This document shows, in pieces, positions 1 through 8,409 of a DNA stretch of 64,000 bases; position 1 is the stretch's first letter, and every line of letters begins with the position of its first letter. The notes beneath the pieces are model-generated. The model was not told where the DNA came from. It worked only from the letters and a program-made list of their open reading frames with translations, and searched no databases. The position numbers and the translations under genes were made by a program. The stretch is from Ruegeria intermedia (GTDB lineage Bacteria; Pseudomonadota; Alphaproteobacteria; Rhodobacterales; Rhodobacteraceae), in assembly GCF_900129345.1 (NCBI RefSeq), contig NZ_FQVK01000007.1, positions 1 through 64,000 of the forward strand, in the 5' to 3' direction.

Positions 1-1
1 C

Positions 2-94
2 ACCAGATACGAGAAACATGACGCCAACTTCCTCGCCCTAGTCAAACTCGCCGCAACACGCATCTGGTTGCGCGTCTATGAGTCGGTGACCTAG
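2..94 (+). CDS. IS5-family transposase, C-terminal tail (partial)
   Basis: The first 31 codons of the window form an open frame, without a start, that ends in TAG. They encode a tail containing NFLALVKLAATRIWLRVYES, which is typical of the last helix of DDE transposases of IS5-type elements. Only this tail is visible, so whether the element is intact to the left cannot be judged. The stop lies just 9 bp before the converging stop codon of the glutamate-synthase-like gene, so the right end of the element must lie within or right beside that gene's 3' end. No terminal inverted repeat or target duplication can be defined from one side. Confidence 0.7.
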   Translation, partial: TRYEKHDANFLALVKLAATRIWLRVYESVT

Positions 95-103
95 GCCCGG
101 ATG

Positions 104-1684
104 TCAGAACTGCGCCGATGAGGCACGCGCCCAATCATCGGCGAATTCGGCAGGGATTTCGGCACCCAGCAAGGCGCCGTCCTCGAGAAAGGTGTAAAGC
201 TGGGCATAGGACCATTCGCGTTCGTCCGCCGTCCGGCGAAAGATGTCGGACGGGCGCAGATCCGACACCCGCTCCTTGCCCATGGCGCCCAGGATCTCGC
301 GGAAGCTTTCCAGCGTCGCATCATGGAACCGGTGTACGCGCTTGCGTTTTTGCGGGACGTTGACCGCGCGGCCGCGTACCGGGTCCTGCGTGGCCACCCC
401 CGAGGGGCAGCGGTTGGTGTTGCAATGCAGCGCCTGGATGCAACCCACCGCAAACATCATCGCCCGCGCCGCGTTGCACATGTCGGCCCCCAGGGCGCAT
501 TTTTCGATCATGTCATACCCGGTGGCGACCTTGCCCGAGGCGATCACCCGGATCTTGTCGCGCAGACCCACGCCACGCAGGCTGTTGTCCACGAAGATCA
601 ACGCCTCGTTCAGCGGGGCGCCCAGGCGATTTGTAAATTCCACCGGGGCGGCCCCGGTGCCGCCCTCGGCCCCGTCCACGGTGATGAAGTCGGGCAGGAT
701 GCCGGTTTCCAGCATGGCCTTGCAGATCGCCAGAAACTCGGATCGCGCCCCGATGCACAGCTTGAACCCGACGGGCTTGCCGCCCGACAATTCCCGCAAT
801 TGCCGGACGAAATGCAACAGCCCGGCCGGGCCGTCGAAGGCCGAATGCGTCGGCGGTGAGATCACGTCCTGATGCACCGGCACGCCGCGGATTTCGGCGA
901 TTTCGGCATCCACCTTGGCCGCAGGCAGCACGCCGCCATGCGAGGGCTTGGCCCCTTGCGACAGCTTGATCTCGATCGCCTTGACGACCTCCATCCGCGC
1001 GCGTTCGGCGAACTTGTCCTTGTCGAACCCGCCCTCGGGGGTGCGACAGCCGAAATAGCCGGTGCCGATCTGCCAGATGATGTCACCGCCCTCGGCCAGG
1101 TGATGAGGGGACAGGCCGCCCTCGCCCGTGTTGTGGGCGAAACCGCCATCGCGCGCGCCGCCGTTCAGCGCCCGGATTGCATTGGCGCTGAGCGCGCCGA
1201 AGCTCATGGCCGAAACGTTCAGACGCGACGCCAGATAGGGTTTTTCGCATTGCGGCCCGCCCAGCAGGATGCGTGCCTCGCTGTCCGGCACCGCCTTTGG
1301 GGCCAGCGAATGGTTGGCCCGGTGGTACCCGACCTTGAGGATGTCGTACTGCGTGCCGAAGGCCTGCGTATCGACCTGCCCCTTGGCCCGGGAATAGACC
1401 AGAGACCGCACGATGCGGTTGAACGGGCGGCCGCTTTCGTTGGTTTCCACGAAATATTGCCGAATCTCGGGGCTGACGAATTCCAGCATGTAGCGGAAAT
1501 GCCCCAGCACCGGATAATTGTTCAACACATTGTGCCGGGTGGTCAGCATGTCATAGAGGCCCACCAGCGCGTAAGGCACCAACAGGACCAGCAGCCATAG
1601 CGCGGGCGGCCAGAACAGCCCCAGAATGACCGTCAGCGGCAACGCGACAAAGGTCACGGCAAAGTAGATCCTGCGTACGATCAT
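104..1684 (-). CDS. FMN-binding glutamate synthase family protein (GltB2-like)
   Basis: 526 aa. The N-terminus has two hydrophobic segments (about residues 6-45). The rest is a Glu_synthase-type FMN barrel with the 3Fe-4S cysteine cluster CIQALHCNTNRCPSG towards the C-terminus and the glycine-rich FMN segment DGAEGGTGAAP. Stand-alone proteins of this family lack the amidotransferase domain of true GOGAT, and their substrate is generally not established; some archaeal and bacterial relatives are proposed ammonia-dependent synthases. The start chosen is ATG at 1684, preceded by GAGGGAGAGCAGG; a longer open frame to 1828 adds 48 arginine-rich residues without family character. It is divergent from the fluoride-channel pair. 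Its 3' end abuts the transposase tail, so the extreme C-terminus could have been altered by insertion. Confidence 0.85.
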   Translation of the reverse strand: MIVRRIYFAVTFVALPLTVILGLFWPPALWLLVLLVPYALVGLYDMLTTRHNVLNNYPVLGHFRYMLEFVSPEIRQYFVETNESGRPFNRIVRSLVYSRAKGQVDTQAFGTQYDILKVGYHRANHSLAPKAVPDSEARILLGGPQCEKPYLASRLNVSAMSFGALSANAIRALNGGARDGGFAHNTGEGGLSPHHLAEGGDIIWQIGTGYFGCRTPEGGFDKDKFAERARMEVVKAIEIKLSQGAKPSHGGVLPAAKVDAEIAEIRGVPVHQDVISPPTHSAFDGPAGLLHFVRQLRELSGGKPVGFKLCIGARSEFLAICKAMLETGILPDFITVDGAEGGTGAAPVEFTNRLGAPLNEALIFVDNSLRGVGLRDKIRVIASGKVATGYDMIEKCALGADMCNAARAMMFAVGCIQALHCNTNRCPSGVATQDPVRGRAVNVPQKRKRVHRFHDATLESFREILGAMGKERVSDLRPSDIFRRTADEREWSYAQLYTFLEDGALLGAEIPAEFADDWARASSAQF

Positions 1685-1815
1685 CCTGCTCTCCCTCGTG
1701 ATCTGCCGCCGATCGTGGAAAGCTTGTCGCGCGATTGCAAGCCTTTGTGCGGATCGCGCGGCCCTCCTTGCGCCATCGTGATCGCGCTTGAGCCTGATGG
1801 GCGCGCCCTTTATCC

Positions 1816-2256
1816 ATGCACAAGACACACCGGAACAGGGACAGACTCTTGGCCAGAGCGCAGGCTGCCATTGCGGGACGACCGCTGATGTATGCCGCCG
1901 TCTTCATCGGCGGCGCGGCGGGGTCGATCCTGCGCGAGCTGTTTGCGCTGGAGATCCCCGGTGCGCCACTGCTGACCGCCACGTTCGGCATCAACGTGGC
2001 GGCCTGTTTCGTGCTGGGCTGGCTCTATGCGATCCGCACGCGCGTGCATGCCCATGTGCTGCATCTTGGCGCGGTGGGTTTCTGCGGTGGGTTGTCGACC
2101 TTTTCTTCCTTCGTCGCCGAGTTGGAGCGATTTGCCGAAACAACCGGGTGGGTGGTCATGGTGCCGCTGGCGGCCGAGATCGCCGCCGGGCTGGGCGCGG
2201 CCATTCTGGGCGAAGCCATCGGCCGTCGCAAACCGGCCCGAGAGTCCGGCGGATGA
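1816..2256 (+). CDS. crcB: Fluoride efflux channel FluC/CrcB, first of a pair
   Basis: Up to 146 aa with four predicted membrane segments and the FluC signatures GGAAGSILREL, FGINVAACFVLG and GFCGGLSTFSSF; the last is the Na-binding break in TM3 and the phenylalanine box lining the fluoride path. FluC proteins are dual-topology dimers that let F- leave the cytoplasm. The family is usually about 120-130 aa, so an internal ATG at 1888 (122 aa) is a credible alternative start that drops a basic 24-residue leader. The stop overlaps the start of a second crcB (ATGA), so the two are translationally coupled and may form a heterodimer. No fluoride riboswitch was recognised upstream. Confidence 0.85.
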   Translation: MHKTHRNRDRLLARAQAAIAGRPLMYAAVFIGGAAGSILRELFALEIPGAPLLTATFGINVAACFVLGWLYAIRTRVHAHVLHLGAVGFCGGLSTFSSFVAELERFAETTGWVVMVPLAAEIAAGLGAAILGEAIGRRKPARESGG

Positions 2257-2615
2257 CCGATCTGTACCTGCATATCATGTTCGGGCTGGGCGGCGGGCTG
2301 GGCGCCGTGCTGCGCCATTGGGTGACCCGCGCGGTCACCCATGACCTGCCGGTGGCAACCCTGATCGTGAACGTGGGCGGCAGCCTGCTGCTGGGGCTGT
2401 GGATCGGGTATCTGGGTGGAACCGTCGAAATGGCCGAAGATCAAAGGCGCCTTGTCTTCGGCTTTTGCGGCGGGTTCACGACCTTTTCCAGCTTTGCCTG
2501 GCAGTCGCTGGAACTGCGGCGCGAGCGCACCGTCGCCACCGCAGCCGCCAACATCCTGCTGAGCGTCGGCCTGTGCTGGCTGGCCCTTTGGCTGGGCCTG
2601 TGGGCAACGCGCTGA
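2253..2615 (+). CDS. crcB: Fluoride efflux channel FluC/CrcB, second of a pair
   Basis: 120 aa and four membrane segments. It carries GGGLGAVLRHW near the N-terminus, the polar-track asparagine in IVNVGGSLLLG, and GFCGGFTTFSSF in TM3. The ATG at 2253 overlaps the TGA of the upstream crcB by the ATGA pattern, which favours co-translation. The two copies are clearly diverged in sequence. In bacteria with such tandem pairs, each subunit often has fixed opposite topology and both are needed for a functional antiparallel dimer. Whether that holds here is inference from gene pairing. It converges with cyoD, leaving only 6 bp between the stops. Confidence 0.88.
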   Translation: MTDLYLHIMFGLGGGLGAVLRHWVTRAVTHDLPVATLIVNVGGSLLLGLWIGYLGGTVEMAEDQRRLVFGFCGGFTTFSSFAWQSLELRRERTVATAAANILLSVGLCWLALWLGLWATR

Positions 2616-2621
2616 GCGGGC

Positions 2622-2948
2622 TTACATGACGGGCATGTGCATCCGCATCGCCAGATTGCCCAGAATCCAAACCGTTCCCCCGATGATGATCAGCAGAACC
2701 AGCGTCGAGAACAGCACCAGATCGAGATCCTCGCGGCTGCTGCGGCGACGGTCGATATGCAGGAAATAGACCAGCTGCACGATCAGTTGCGCCAGCCCCA
2801 GCAGGCCGATCGTCAGATAGACGCCACGGGTTTCGATGCCGAACCAATGCGCCGCGCCGAACATGGCCAGCGTCAGCAAAAGCGAGCCGCCATAGCCGAT
2901 CACGTAGCGCCGCCGCTCACGCCGGTGCAGCTCGGAATGTCTATCCAT
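2622..2948 (-). CDS. cyoD: Cytochrome bo-type ubiquinol oxidase subunit IV
   Basis: 108 aa with three hydrophobic segments and the central motif LVQLVYFLHIDRR followed by an acidic loop, as in CyoD proteins (PF03626). Subunit IV is a small membrane subunit that assists assembly of the haem-copper quinol oxidase; it carries no cofactor. It is the last gene of the minus-strand cyoABCD operon, and its ATG overlaps the cyoC stop by 8 bp. The length fits E. coli CyoD (109 aa). Confidence 0.92.
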   Translation of the reverse strand: MDRHSELHRRERRRYVIGYGGSLLLTLAMFGAAHWFGIETRGVYLTIGLLGLAQLIVQLVYFLHIDRRRSSREDLDLVLFSTLVLLIIIGGTVWILGNLAMRMHMPVM

Positions 2949-3573
2949 AGGTCAGCCCTCCGAAATAGACGATGGTGATGATGCCGATCCAGATCAGGTC
3001 GAGGAAATGCCAGAACAACGCCAGCCGGACCATGCGCGAGACCACCAGATCGGTCATTCCCATCACCCGCAGTTGAATCCCCAGCACCACCAGCCACACG
3101 CAGCCCGCGGCCACGTGCAACCCGTGCAGCGGCACCAGCCCGTAGAGGGCGGACAGAAAACCGCTGCGCTGCGGGATGCCGCCCTTGTCCGCCATCGACA
3201 TGAAATCGCGGATCTCGAGGAACAGGAAACTCAGCCCCAGCAGCAGCGTGACCGCGAACCACAGAACGATCCGGCCGCGCGGCAGGTCGTATTTCAGCGC
3301 CAGCATCGCCAGCCCGACGGTCAGGCTGCTGGTCAGCAGGATCAGGGTCTGGGCAAAGATGCTGTAGAGATCGAACAACTCGTGCGGTCCCGGCCCTCCG
3401 GCCTGCGCGTCGATCATGGTGATGTAGACGCCGAACATCAGCCCGAAATAGACCAGATCGCTCATCAGAAAGACCCAGAAACCGAAGGTCACCACCTCGG
3501 TCGCCTTGTGGGCGCCGGGCCTGCCGCGGCCCAGGTTCAGGCCCGGATAGCTGTGCGTTGGCGCCGGCTTCAT
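2941..3573 (-). CDS. cyoC: Cytochrome bo-type ubiquinol oxidase subunit III
   Basis: 210 aa with five predicted membrane helices and a cytochrome c oxidase subunit III-like fold. Motifs include FGFWVFLMSDLVYFGLMFG in the first helix, GLVPLHGLHVAAG, and the C-terminal WHFLDLIWIGI. It is a structural subunit of the quinol oxidase in the cytoplasmic membrane. The ATG at 3573 overlaps the cyoB stop (ATGA), and the order A-B-C-D is the standard cyo operon order. The length matches CyoC (about 204 aa) closely, so the chosen start is secure. Confidence 0.93.
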   Translation of the reverse strand: MKPAPTHSYPGLNLGRGRPGAHKATEVVTFGFWVFLMSDLVYFGLMFGVYITMIDAQAGGPGPHELFDLYSIFAQTLILLTSSLTVGLAMLALKYDLPRGRIVLWFAVTLLLGLSFLFLEIRDFMSMADKGGIPQRSGFLSALYGLVPLHGLHVAAGCVWLVVLGIQLRVMGMTDLVVSRMVRLALFWHFLDLIWIGIITIVYFGGLTYG

Positions 3574-5660
3574 GTCGTCGCCTCCAGATCCGGCCGGGCA
3601 AGCCCGGCATTTTCGGGCGCGCCTTCGTGATCCCGGGTCACGGGGGGCGTCGTGCGGACCAGATCCAGCCAGGCCTCGTGCTGCCTGCGCACATCTTCGG
3701 CCGAAACAACCTCTTCGGTATCGGTTCGGAAGGTCCACAGGATGAATGACAGGATCATCATCACGGTCATCAGCGCCGCCAGCCACCAGATCCACCAGAC
3801 CAGCGCAAACATCCACACGCCGCTGAGCACGCAGAGCACGAAACCGATGCTGGTGTTGCGTGGCATGGTGATGTCCTCGTACCGATCGGGGTGCGGGTAG
3901 GCCGCGCCGCGCTCTTTCGCGGCGGCGAAATCGTCGCGGTCCGTGACATGCGGAATGATCGCGAAATTGTAGGGCGGCGGTGGGGCCGGGATCGACCATT
4001 CCAGCGTGCGGGCGTCCCAGGGGTCGCCCACCGGCACGCGGCTCTGTTCTCGGTTGCGGATGCTGACCCACAGCTGCACGACGACCGACAGCAAAGCCGC
4101 CAGAATGACCAGCGCGCCAATGACCGCCGTGATCATGTAGGGGTGAAAGCTCGGGTCCTCCCAGCTGTAGGAGCGGCGCGGCATACCCATCAGACCCACG
4201 AAATACAGCGGCAGGAAGGTCAGCATGAAGCCCACCGTCCACAGCACGACCGAAATCCGCCCCCAAACCTCATCCAGGCGGAAGCCGAAGGCCTTGGGAA
4301 ACCAGTAGTTGTAGCCCGCCAGCAGGCCGAACAGGACACCCGGCAGCAACACGTTGTGGAAATGCGCGACCAGGAACAGCGTATTGTGCACCTGATAATC
4401 GACGGTCGGGTTCGCCAGGATCACCCCGCTCAGCCCGCCGATCACGAACAGCAACAGAAAGGCCAGCCCGTACAGCATCGGCACCGAGAACCGGATGCGG
4501 CCGCGATACAGGGTGGCCATCCAGTCATAGACCTTGACGCCGGTGGGAATGGCGATCAGCATCGTGGCGATGCCGAACACCGCGTTGATCAGGGCGCTTT
4601 GGCCCATGGTGAAGAAATGGTGCAACCAGACGGTAAACGATAGCACCGCAATCGACATGGTCGCGATCACCAGCGAGGTGTAGCCATAGAGCCGCTTGGC
4701 CGAGAAGGTCGCGAAGACCTCGGAATAGATGCCATAGGCCGGCAGTACCAGCAGATAGACCTCGGGGTGGCCGAACAGCCAGAACAGGTTGGCATAGTTC
4801 ATCATGTTGCCGCCCAGGTCATTGGTGAAGAAGTGGAAATCAAGATACCGGTCAGCGGCCAGCAACAGCGCCGCCACCCCCAAGGGCGGCATGGCGAACA
4901 CGATCAGGATCGAACTGCAGATGATCGTCCAGCAATACATCGGCAACCGCATGAATTTCATCCCCGGCGCGCGCAGTTTGTAGATCGTGACGGCAAAGTT
5001 GATCCCCGTCAGCGTGGTGCCGATGCCCGACACCACGATCGCCCAGATCCAGTAATCCGGCCCCACACCCGGATTGAAGGCCGCGCCGGTATAGGGTGGA
5101 TAGGCCGTCCAGCCGCCGGTGGAAAACTCGCCCACCACCAGGCTGACCATCAGCATCATCCCCGCCGAAACCGTCAGGCCGAGGCTGATCTGGTTCATAA
5201 CCGGAAAGGCCACGTCGCGCGCGCCGATCATCAGCGGGACGAGGAAATTCGCCAGTCCGAACACGAAGGGCACCGCAACGAAGAAGATCATGATCGTGCC
5301 GTGGGTGCTGAACAGCTCGGCAAAGTGTTCGGCTTCCAGGAACCCTTCGCCCGGCCCGGCCGCCTGTTGGGCGCGCATCACGACGCCTTCCAGAACGCCG
5401 CGCGCCAGCATGACGATGGCGAAGACGATATACATGATGCCGATCTTCTTGTGATCCGCGCTGGTCAGCCAGTCGCGCCACAGCGGCCCCCACAGGCGAA
5501 ACCAGGTGAGCAGCCCCAGAACCAAGACCACCCCAACGATCACCACGCCCGCCGCGGCATTGGCCACGATTTCATTCGTGTTGGGATCCTGGATCAGCCC
5601 GGCGATGGGGAAGGCATCCCAGTTCAGACGGCCGAAGAAACCGGACTCGGCAGATGTCAT
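3570..5660 (-). CDS. cyoB: Cytochrome bo-type ubiquinol oxidase subunit I
   Basis: 696 aa. It is the catalytic haem-copper subunit, reducing O2 at a haem-CuB centre while pumping protons. Visible ligand and active-site motifs are the histidine in STHGTIMIFF for low-spin haem, GHPEVYLLVLPAYG carrying the CuB histidine and the cross-linked tyrosine, WLHHFF for two more CuB histidines, and VAHFHNVLLPG for the haem axial histidines. The C-terminal extension beyond the twelve core helices is typical of the CyoB branch rather than of aa3 cytochrome c oxidases. It sits between cyoA and cyoC with 4-bp overlaps on both sides. Confidence 0.95.
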   Translation of the reverse strand: MTSAESGFFGRLNWDAFPIAGLIQDPNTNEIVANAAAGVVIVGVVLVLGLLTWFRLWGPLWRDWLTSADHKKIGIMYIVFAIVMLARGVLEGVVMRAQQAAGPGEGFLEAEHFAELFSTHGTIMIFFVAVPFVFGLANFLVPLMIGARDVAFPVMNQISLGLTVSAGMMLMVSLVVGEFSTGGWTAYPPYTGAAFNPGVGPDYWIWAIVVSGIGTTLTGINFAVTIYKLRAPGMKFMRLPMYCWTIICSSILIVFAMPPLGVAALLLAADRYLDFHFFTNDLGGNMMNYANLFWLFGHPEVYLLVLPAYGIYSEVFATFSAKRLYGYTSLVIATMSIAVLSFTVWLHHFFTMGQSALINAVFGIATMLIAIPTGVKVYDWMATLYRGRIRFSVPMLYGLAFLLLFVIGGLSGVILANPTVDYQVHNTLFLVAHFHNVLLPGVLFGLLAGYNYWFPKAFGFRLDEVWGRISVVLWTVGFMLTFLPLYFVGLMGMPRRSYSWEDPSFHPYMITAVIGALVILAALLSVVVQLWVSIRNREQSRVPVGDPWDARTLEWSIPAPPPPYNFAIIPHVTDRDDFAAAKERGAAYPHPDRYEDITMPRNTSIGFVLCVLSGVWMFALVWWIWWLAALMTVMMILSFILWTFRTDTEEVVSAEDVRRQHEAWLDLVRTTPPVTRDHEGAPENAGLARPDLEATT

Positions 5661-6619
5661 GGATTGTCCTCCTGCCCGTATCGAGCGGTTCCCGGTTGCT
5701 GATCCTGCGGCAGAGGTTGCCCGTTGTGATACCGGCCCAGAATGCTGTGGAACAGATCGCCATCATCCAGACGGAAATACAGCGCATTATCGGGCATCTG
5801 CGCGGTGCCAAGCGCGGCCTGAACCTCGTCCCGGTCTGTCCGCATGGCCAGTGTCCGATAGGTTTCCGGGTCCAGAACGATTCCGTTTTGCCGAACCCGG
5901 TCGACCCATGCGTCAAAGTTCGGCGGCGGCATCGCGACCGTCCGGAACTTCTGCTTGGTGAAGCCGCGCCCGTTGTACTGGGTGTTTTCGCCCTGCATTT
6001 GTCCGGGGGCATCAGCCACGAGATGCAATTGGGTCGTCATTCCCGGCATGGCATAGATCTGCCCCGCCAGGGCGGGAACCATGAATGACTGCATCACCGT
6101 ATCCGTCGTCAGTGTCAGGGCGACCTGCCGCTGCGTGGGAATCCCGAACTCGCCCACCGTCGCGATGCCCAGGTCGGGGTAGATGAACAGCCATTTCCAA
6201 TCCAGCCCCACCACCTGCACGCGCAGGGCCGGTTCATCGCCGAACGTGGCCGCGTAAGGGTCCAGCCGGTGGGTCGCTTTCCAAAGATACAAGGACAACA
6301 GCGCCACGATCACCACCGGCACACCCCACATCGCGGTTTCCAGCAGCGGCGAAAACTCCCATTTCGGGCGATAGGCGGCCGGGCTGTGCGCGCGGCGGCG
6401 ATAGCGCAGAGCGATCAGGGGAACCAGAACCAGAACCGGAATGACCGCGACAAGGATCAGCGCGGTGGCGCGCAGCAGGTGAACCTTCTGAACCTCGGCG
6501 ATCGGGCCTTGCGGGTCCAGAAAGCTGTCGCTGGCCAGAGCCGGATGTGCGGCAACCGCCCAAACCGTGATCGCGATCAGTGTCGCTCGTACTACCGGGG
6601 TCGTCGGTTCTCTGGCCAC
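5657..6619 (-). CDS. cyoA: Cytochrome bo-type ubiquinol oxidase subunit II
   Basis: About 320 aa: signal sequence (ending near HPALASDS), two membrane anchors and a periplasmic cupredoxin domain. The CuA ligands of cytochrome c oxidases are absent; the equivalent loop reads GENTQYNGRGFTKQKF. This supports quinol rather than cytochrome c as donor. Unlike E. coli CyoA there is no lipobox cysteine at the signal cleavage site. I prefer the GTG at 6619, which gives a normal short signal-peptide n-region and has AAAGGG upstream. An in-frame GTG at 6664 would add 15 residues but has no visible ribosome site. It is the first gene of cyoABCD, with its promoter in the 141-bp gap shared with the divergent transglycosylase gene. 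Confidence 0.9.
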   Translation of the reverse strand: MAREPTTPVVRATLIAITVWAVAAHPALASDSFLDPQGPIAEVQKVHLLRATALILVAVIPVLVLVPLIALRYRRRAHSPAAYRPKWEFSPLLETAMWGVPVVIVALLSLYLWKATHRLDPYAATFGDEPALRVQVVGLDWKWLFIYPDLGIATVGEFGIPTQRQVALTLTTDTVMQSFMVPALAGQIYAMPGMTTQLHLVADAPGQMQGENTQYNGRGFTKQKFRTVAMPPPNFDAWVDRVRQNGIVLDPETYRTLAMRTDRDEVQAALGTAQMPDNALYFRLDDGDLFHSILGRYHNGQPLPQDQQPGTARYGQEDNP

Positions 6620-6760
6620 GACAGATTGCCCTTTGCTCCCGCAGGTTCCTGCGACTATCGCCACAGTAGTGCGTATTCACAAGGATTTTCGCAAAAACCC
6701 CCGAACAGGCCGTCGCACGAGTTGACTTGGGTCGCGGGGTGGAGACACTCGGAACCTGTC

Positions 6761-7993
6761 ATGCGTGTGCTGTTCGTCTTTCTCGGCCTGATCTGGGCCA
6801 CCGCCGTTCCGGCGCTGGACAGGGCCGCCGTGGAACAACGATTCCAAGCCTGGCTGAGCACCGAGCTCTGGCCTTTGGCCCGGGCCGAGGGCGTGTCGCG
6901 CCGGGCGTTCCAAAACAGCCTGAGCGGCGTCAGGATCAATTGGGACCTGCCGGATCTGGTACCTCCGGGAACCACGCCGAAGACACCCAAGACGCAGCGG
7001 CAGGCCGAATTCGGCGCACCTGCGCGGTATTTCAACGCCAACACGGTGCAAGGCACCGCCGCAGCCGGGCGCAGGATGGCCAAACGCCATGCGGCGACCC
7101 TGCGCCGGGTCGAGGCGGACACGGGCGTGCCCGCGCGCATCATCCTTGCGATCTGGGGCCGCGAAAGCGGGTTCGGGCAGGTGCCCATCCGGCATGATGC
7201 CTTTCAGGTGCTGGCCACCAAGGCGTTCATGAGCACGCGCGCGGCGTATTTCACCGACGAGTTGATCGCCGCCCTGCAGATCGTCGAGGCCGGCCACATA
7301 AGCGGCCGGGCGATGAAAAGCAGTTGGGCCGGCGCCCTGGGCCAACCGCAATTCATGCCCAGCAGCTTTCTGACCTATGCCGCGGACGGCAATGGCGACG
7401 GGCGCGCCGATATCTGGGGATCGGCCGAAGACACGATCGCCTCGATCGCCAACTATCTTGCACGTCATGGCTGGGTATCGGGCCGCGACTGGGGGTTCGA
7501 GGTGACGGTGCCTGCGTCGGTGTCCTGTGCGCTGGAGGGCCCCGATCAGGGTCGGCCGATCCGCGACTGGGTGGCGATGGGCGTCACCCGCGTCTCGGGC
7601 CGACCCTTTTCCGCGCATGAACTGCGCGGCGAAGGATACCTGATGATGCCGGCGGGCCGGCACGGGCCGGCCTTCATCGTGACACCCAATTTCTATGTTC
7701 TGAAGGATTACAACACCAGCGACCTCTATGCCCTGTTCGTGGGCCATGTCGGCGACCGCATCCAGTACGGCGTGGGCGATTTCAAAGGGCACTGGGGCAA
7801 GGTCGGCGGCCTGTACCGGTCGGACATTGCAGCCATGCAGAAGGACCTGATCGCCATGGGCCATGACGTGGGCGGGGCCGATGGCCTGCCCGGATACAAG
7901 ACGCGCCGGTCGATCGGACGCTGGCAAGAGGCGACAGGTCAGCGGCCCACCTGCTTTCCCGACGCGCGGATGAAATCGCGCTTGCGCCCCTGA
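6761..7993 (+). CDS. Lytic murein transglycosylase (MltB/SLT_2 family) with peptidoglycan-binding domain
   Basis: 410 aa. A signal peptide (about residues 1-18, ending VPALD) directs it to the periplasm. The SLT_2 domain (about 25-330) has the catalytic glutamate in WGRESGFG and the typical ALGQPQFMPSSF and DGNGDGRADIW stretches. A PG_binding_1 domain closes the protein (about 345-400, DVGGADGLPGYKTRRSIGRWQ). It cleaves the MurNAc-GlcNAc bond to a 1,6-anhydro product during cell-wall remodelling. No lipobox cysteine is seen, so it is probably soluble, unlike E. coli MltB. The ribosome site before 6761 is weak, but the start is fixed by the signal peptide. Confidence 0.9.
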   Translation: MRVLFVFLGLIWATAVPALDRAAVEQRFQAWLSTELWPLARAEGVSRRAFQNSLSGVRINWDLPDLVPPGTTPKTPKTQRQAEFGAPARYFNANTVQGTAAAGRRMAKRHAATLRRVEADTGVPARIILAIWGRESGFGQVPIRHDAFQVLATKAFMSTRAAYFTDELIAALQIVEAGHISGRAMKSSWAGALGQPQFMPSSFLTYAADGNGDGRADIWGSAEDTIASIANYLARHGWVSGRDWGFEVTVPASVSCALEGPDQGRPIRDWVAMGVTRVSGRPFSAHELRGEGYLMMPAGRHGPAFIVTPNFYVLKDYNTSDLYALFVGHVGDRIQYGVGDFKGHWGKVGGLYRSDIAAMQKDLIAMGHDVGGADGLPGYKTRRSIGRWQEATGQRPTCFPDARMKSRLRP

Positions 7994-8409
7994 GCACAAT
8001 CGATTCGCCGCGTTCCGCGACTGCCACCTGGCCTTTGCGGCACACTCGGCGGCTTCGTCGCCCGGCTCCCTTGCGGTGCGGGCAAAAAAATATCGCGCGA
8101 ACGGCCGGCATCGTCACAAAATTGCGACGACCTCGCGTCACGAGGTTTCTTTCTGCCGATGGGTGAGCGGACTCGCGCGGAGGCTTTAACCCTGCCGAAA
8201 ATAATGGCACGGTCTTGCGCAGCGAGAGGAAGCTCTTGCATCCACTTCACCGACTGCAATCCAGAAAGCTGCGACGCAGTGTTCCTTGCGAATTGGCACA
8301 ACCCAAAATCGAAGAGAACCGGGTCCCAGCGGATGTCGGGCAATCAGGGCCGCCGGACGCCATCCCACGGGGATGCGCAGACCGCCGCCACAATAATTGG
8401 GAGAAGACC
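7994..8409. other. Intergenic region upstream of the peptide-transporter operon
   Basis: 416 bp without a supported gene. It holds one short hairpin at 8130-8146 (listed separately) and an AT-richer patch around 8200-8215 that could contain the opp promoter, but no convincing -35/-10 pair was found. The last 20 bp hold the oppA ribosome-binding site GGGAGAAG. The length suggests a long untranslated leader or upstream regulatory sites for the transporter. Confidence 0.4.
8130..8153 (+). terminator. Possible terminator after the transglycosylase gene
   Basis: A 6-bp stem ACCTCG/CGAGGT with a 5-nt loop (8130-8146) is followed by TTCTTTC. It lies 137 bp after the transglycosylase stop. The stem is short and the T-run broken, so the call is weak. 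Confidence 0.3.

Noticed and set aside
5657..6619. Cytochrome c oxidase subunit II (aa3-type)
   Set aside because: The CuA cysteines and methionine are absent and the gene order is cyoABCD, so the electron donor is quinol.
6721..6735. TTGACTTGGGTCGC as a possible FNR/Dnr box between cyoA and the transglycosylase gene
   Set aside because: Only the left half matches; the right half GTCGC departs from RTCAA. It is not enough for a call.
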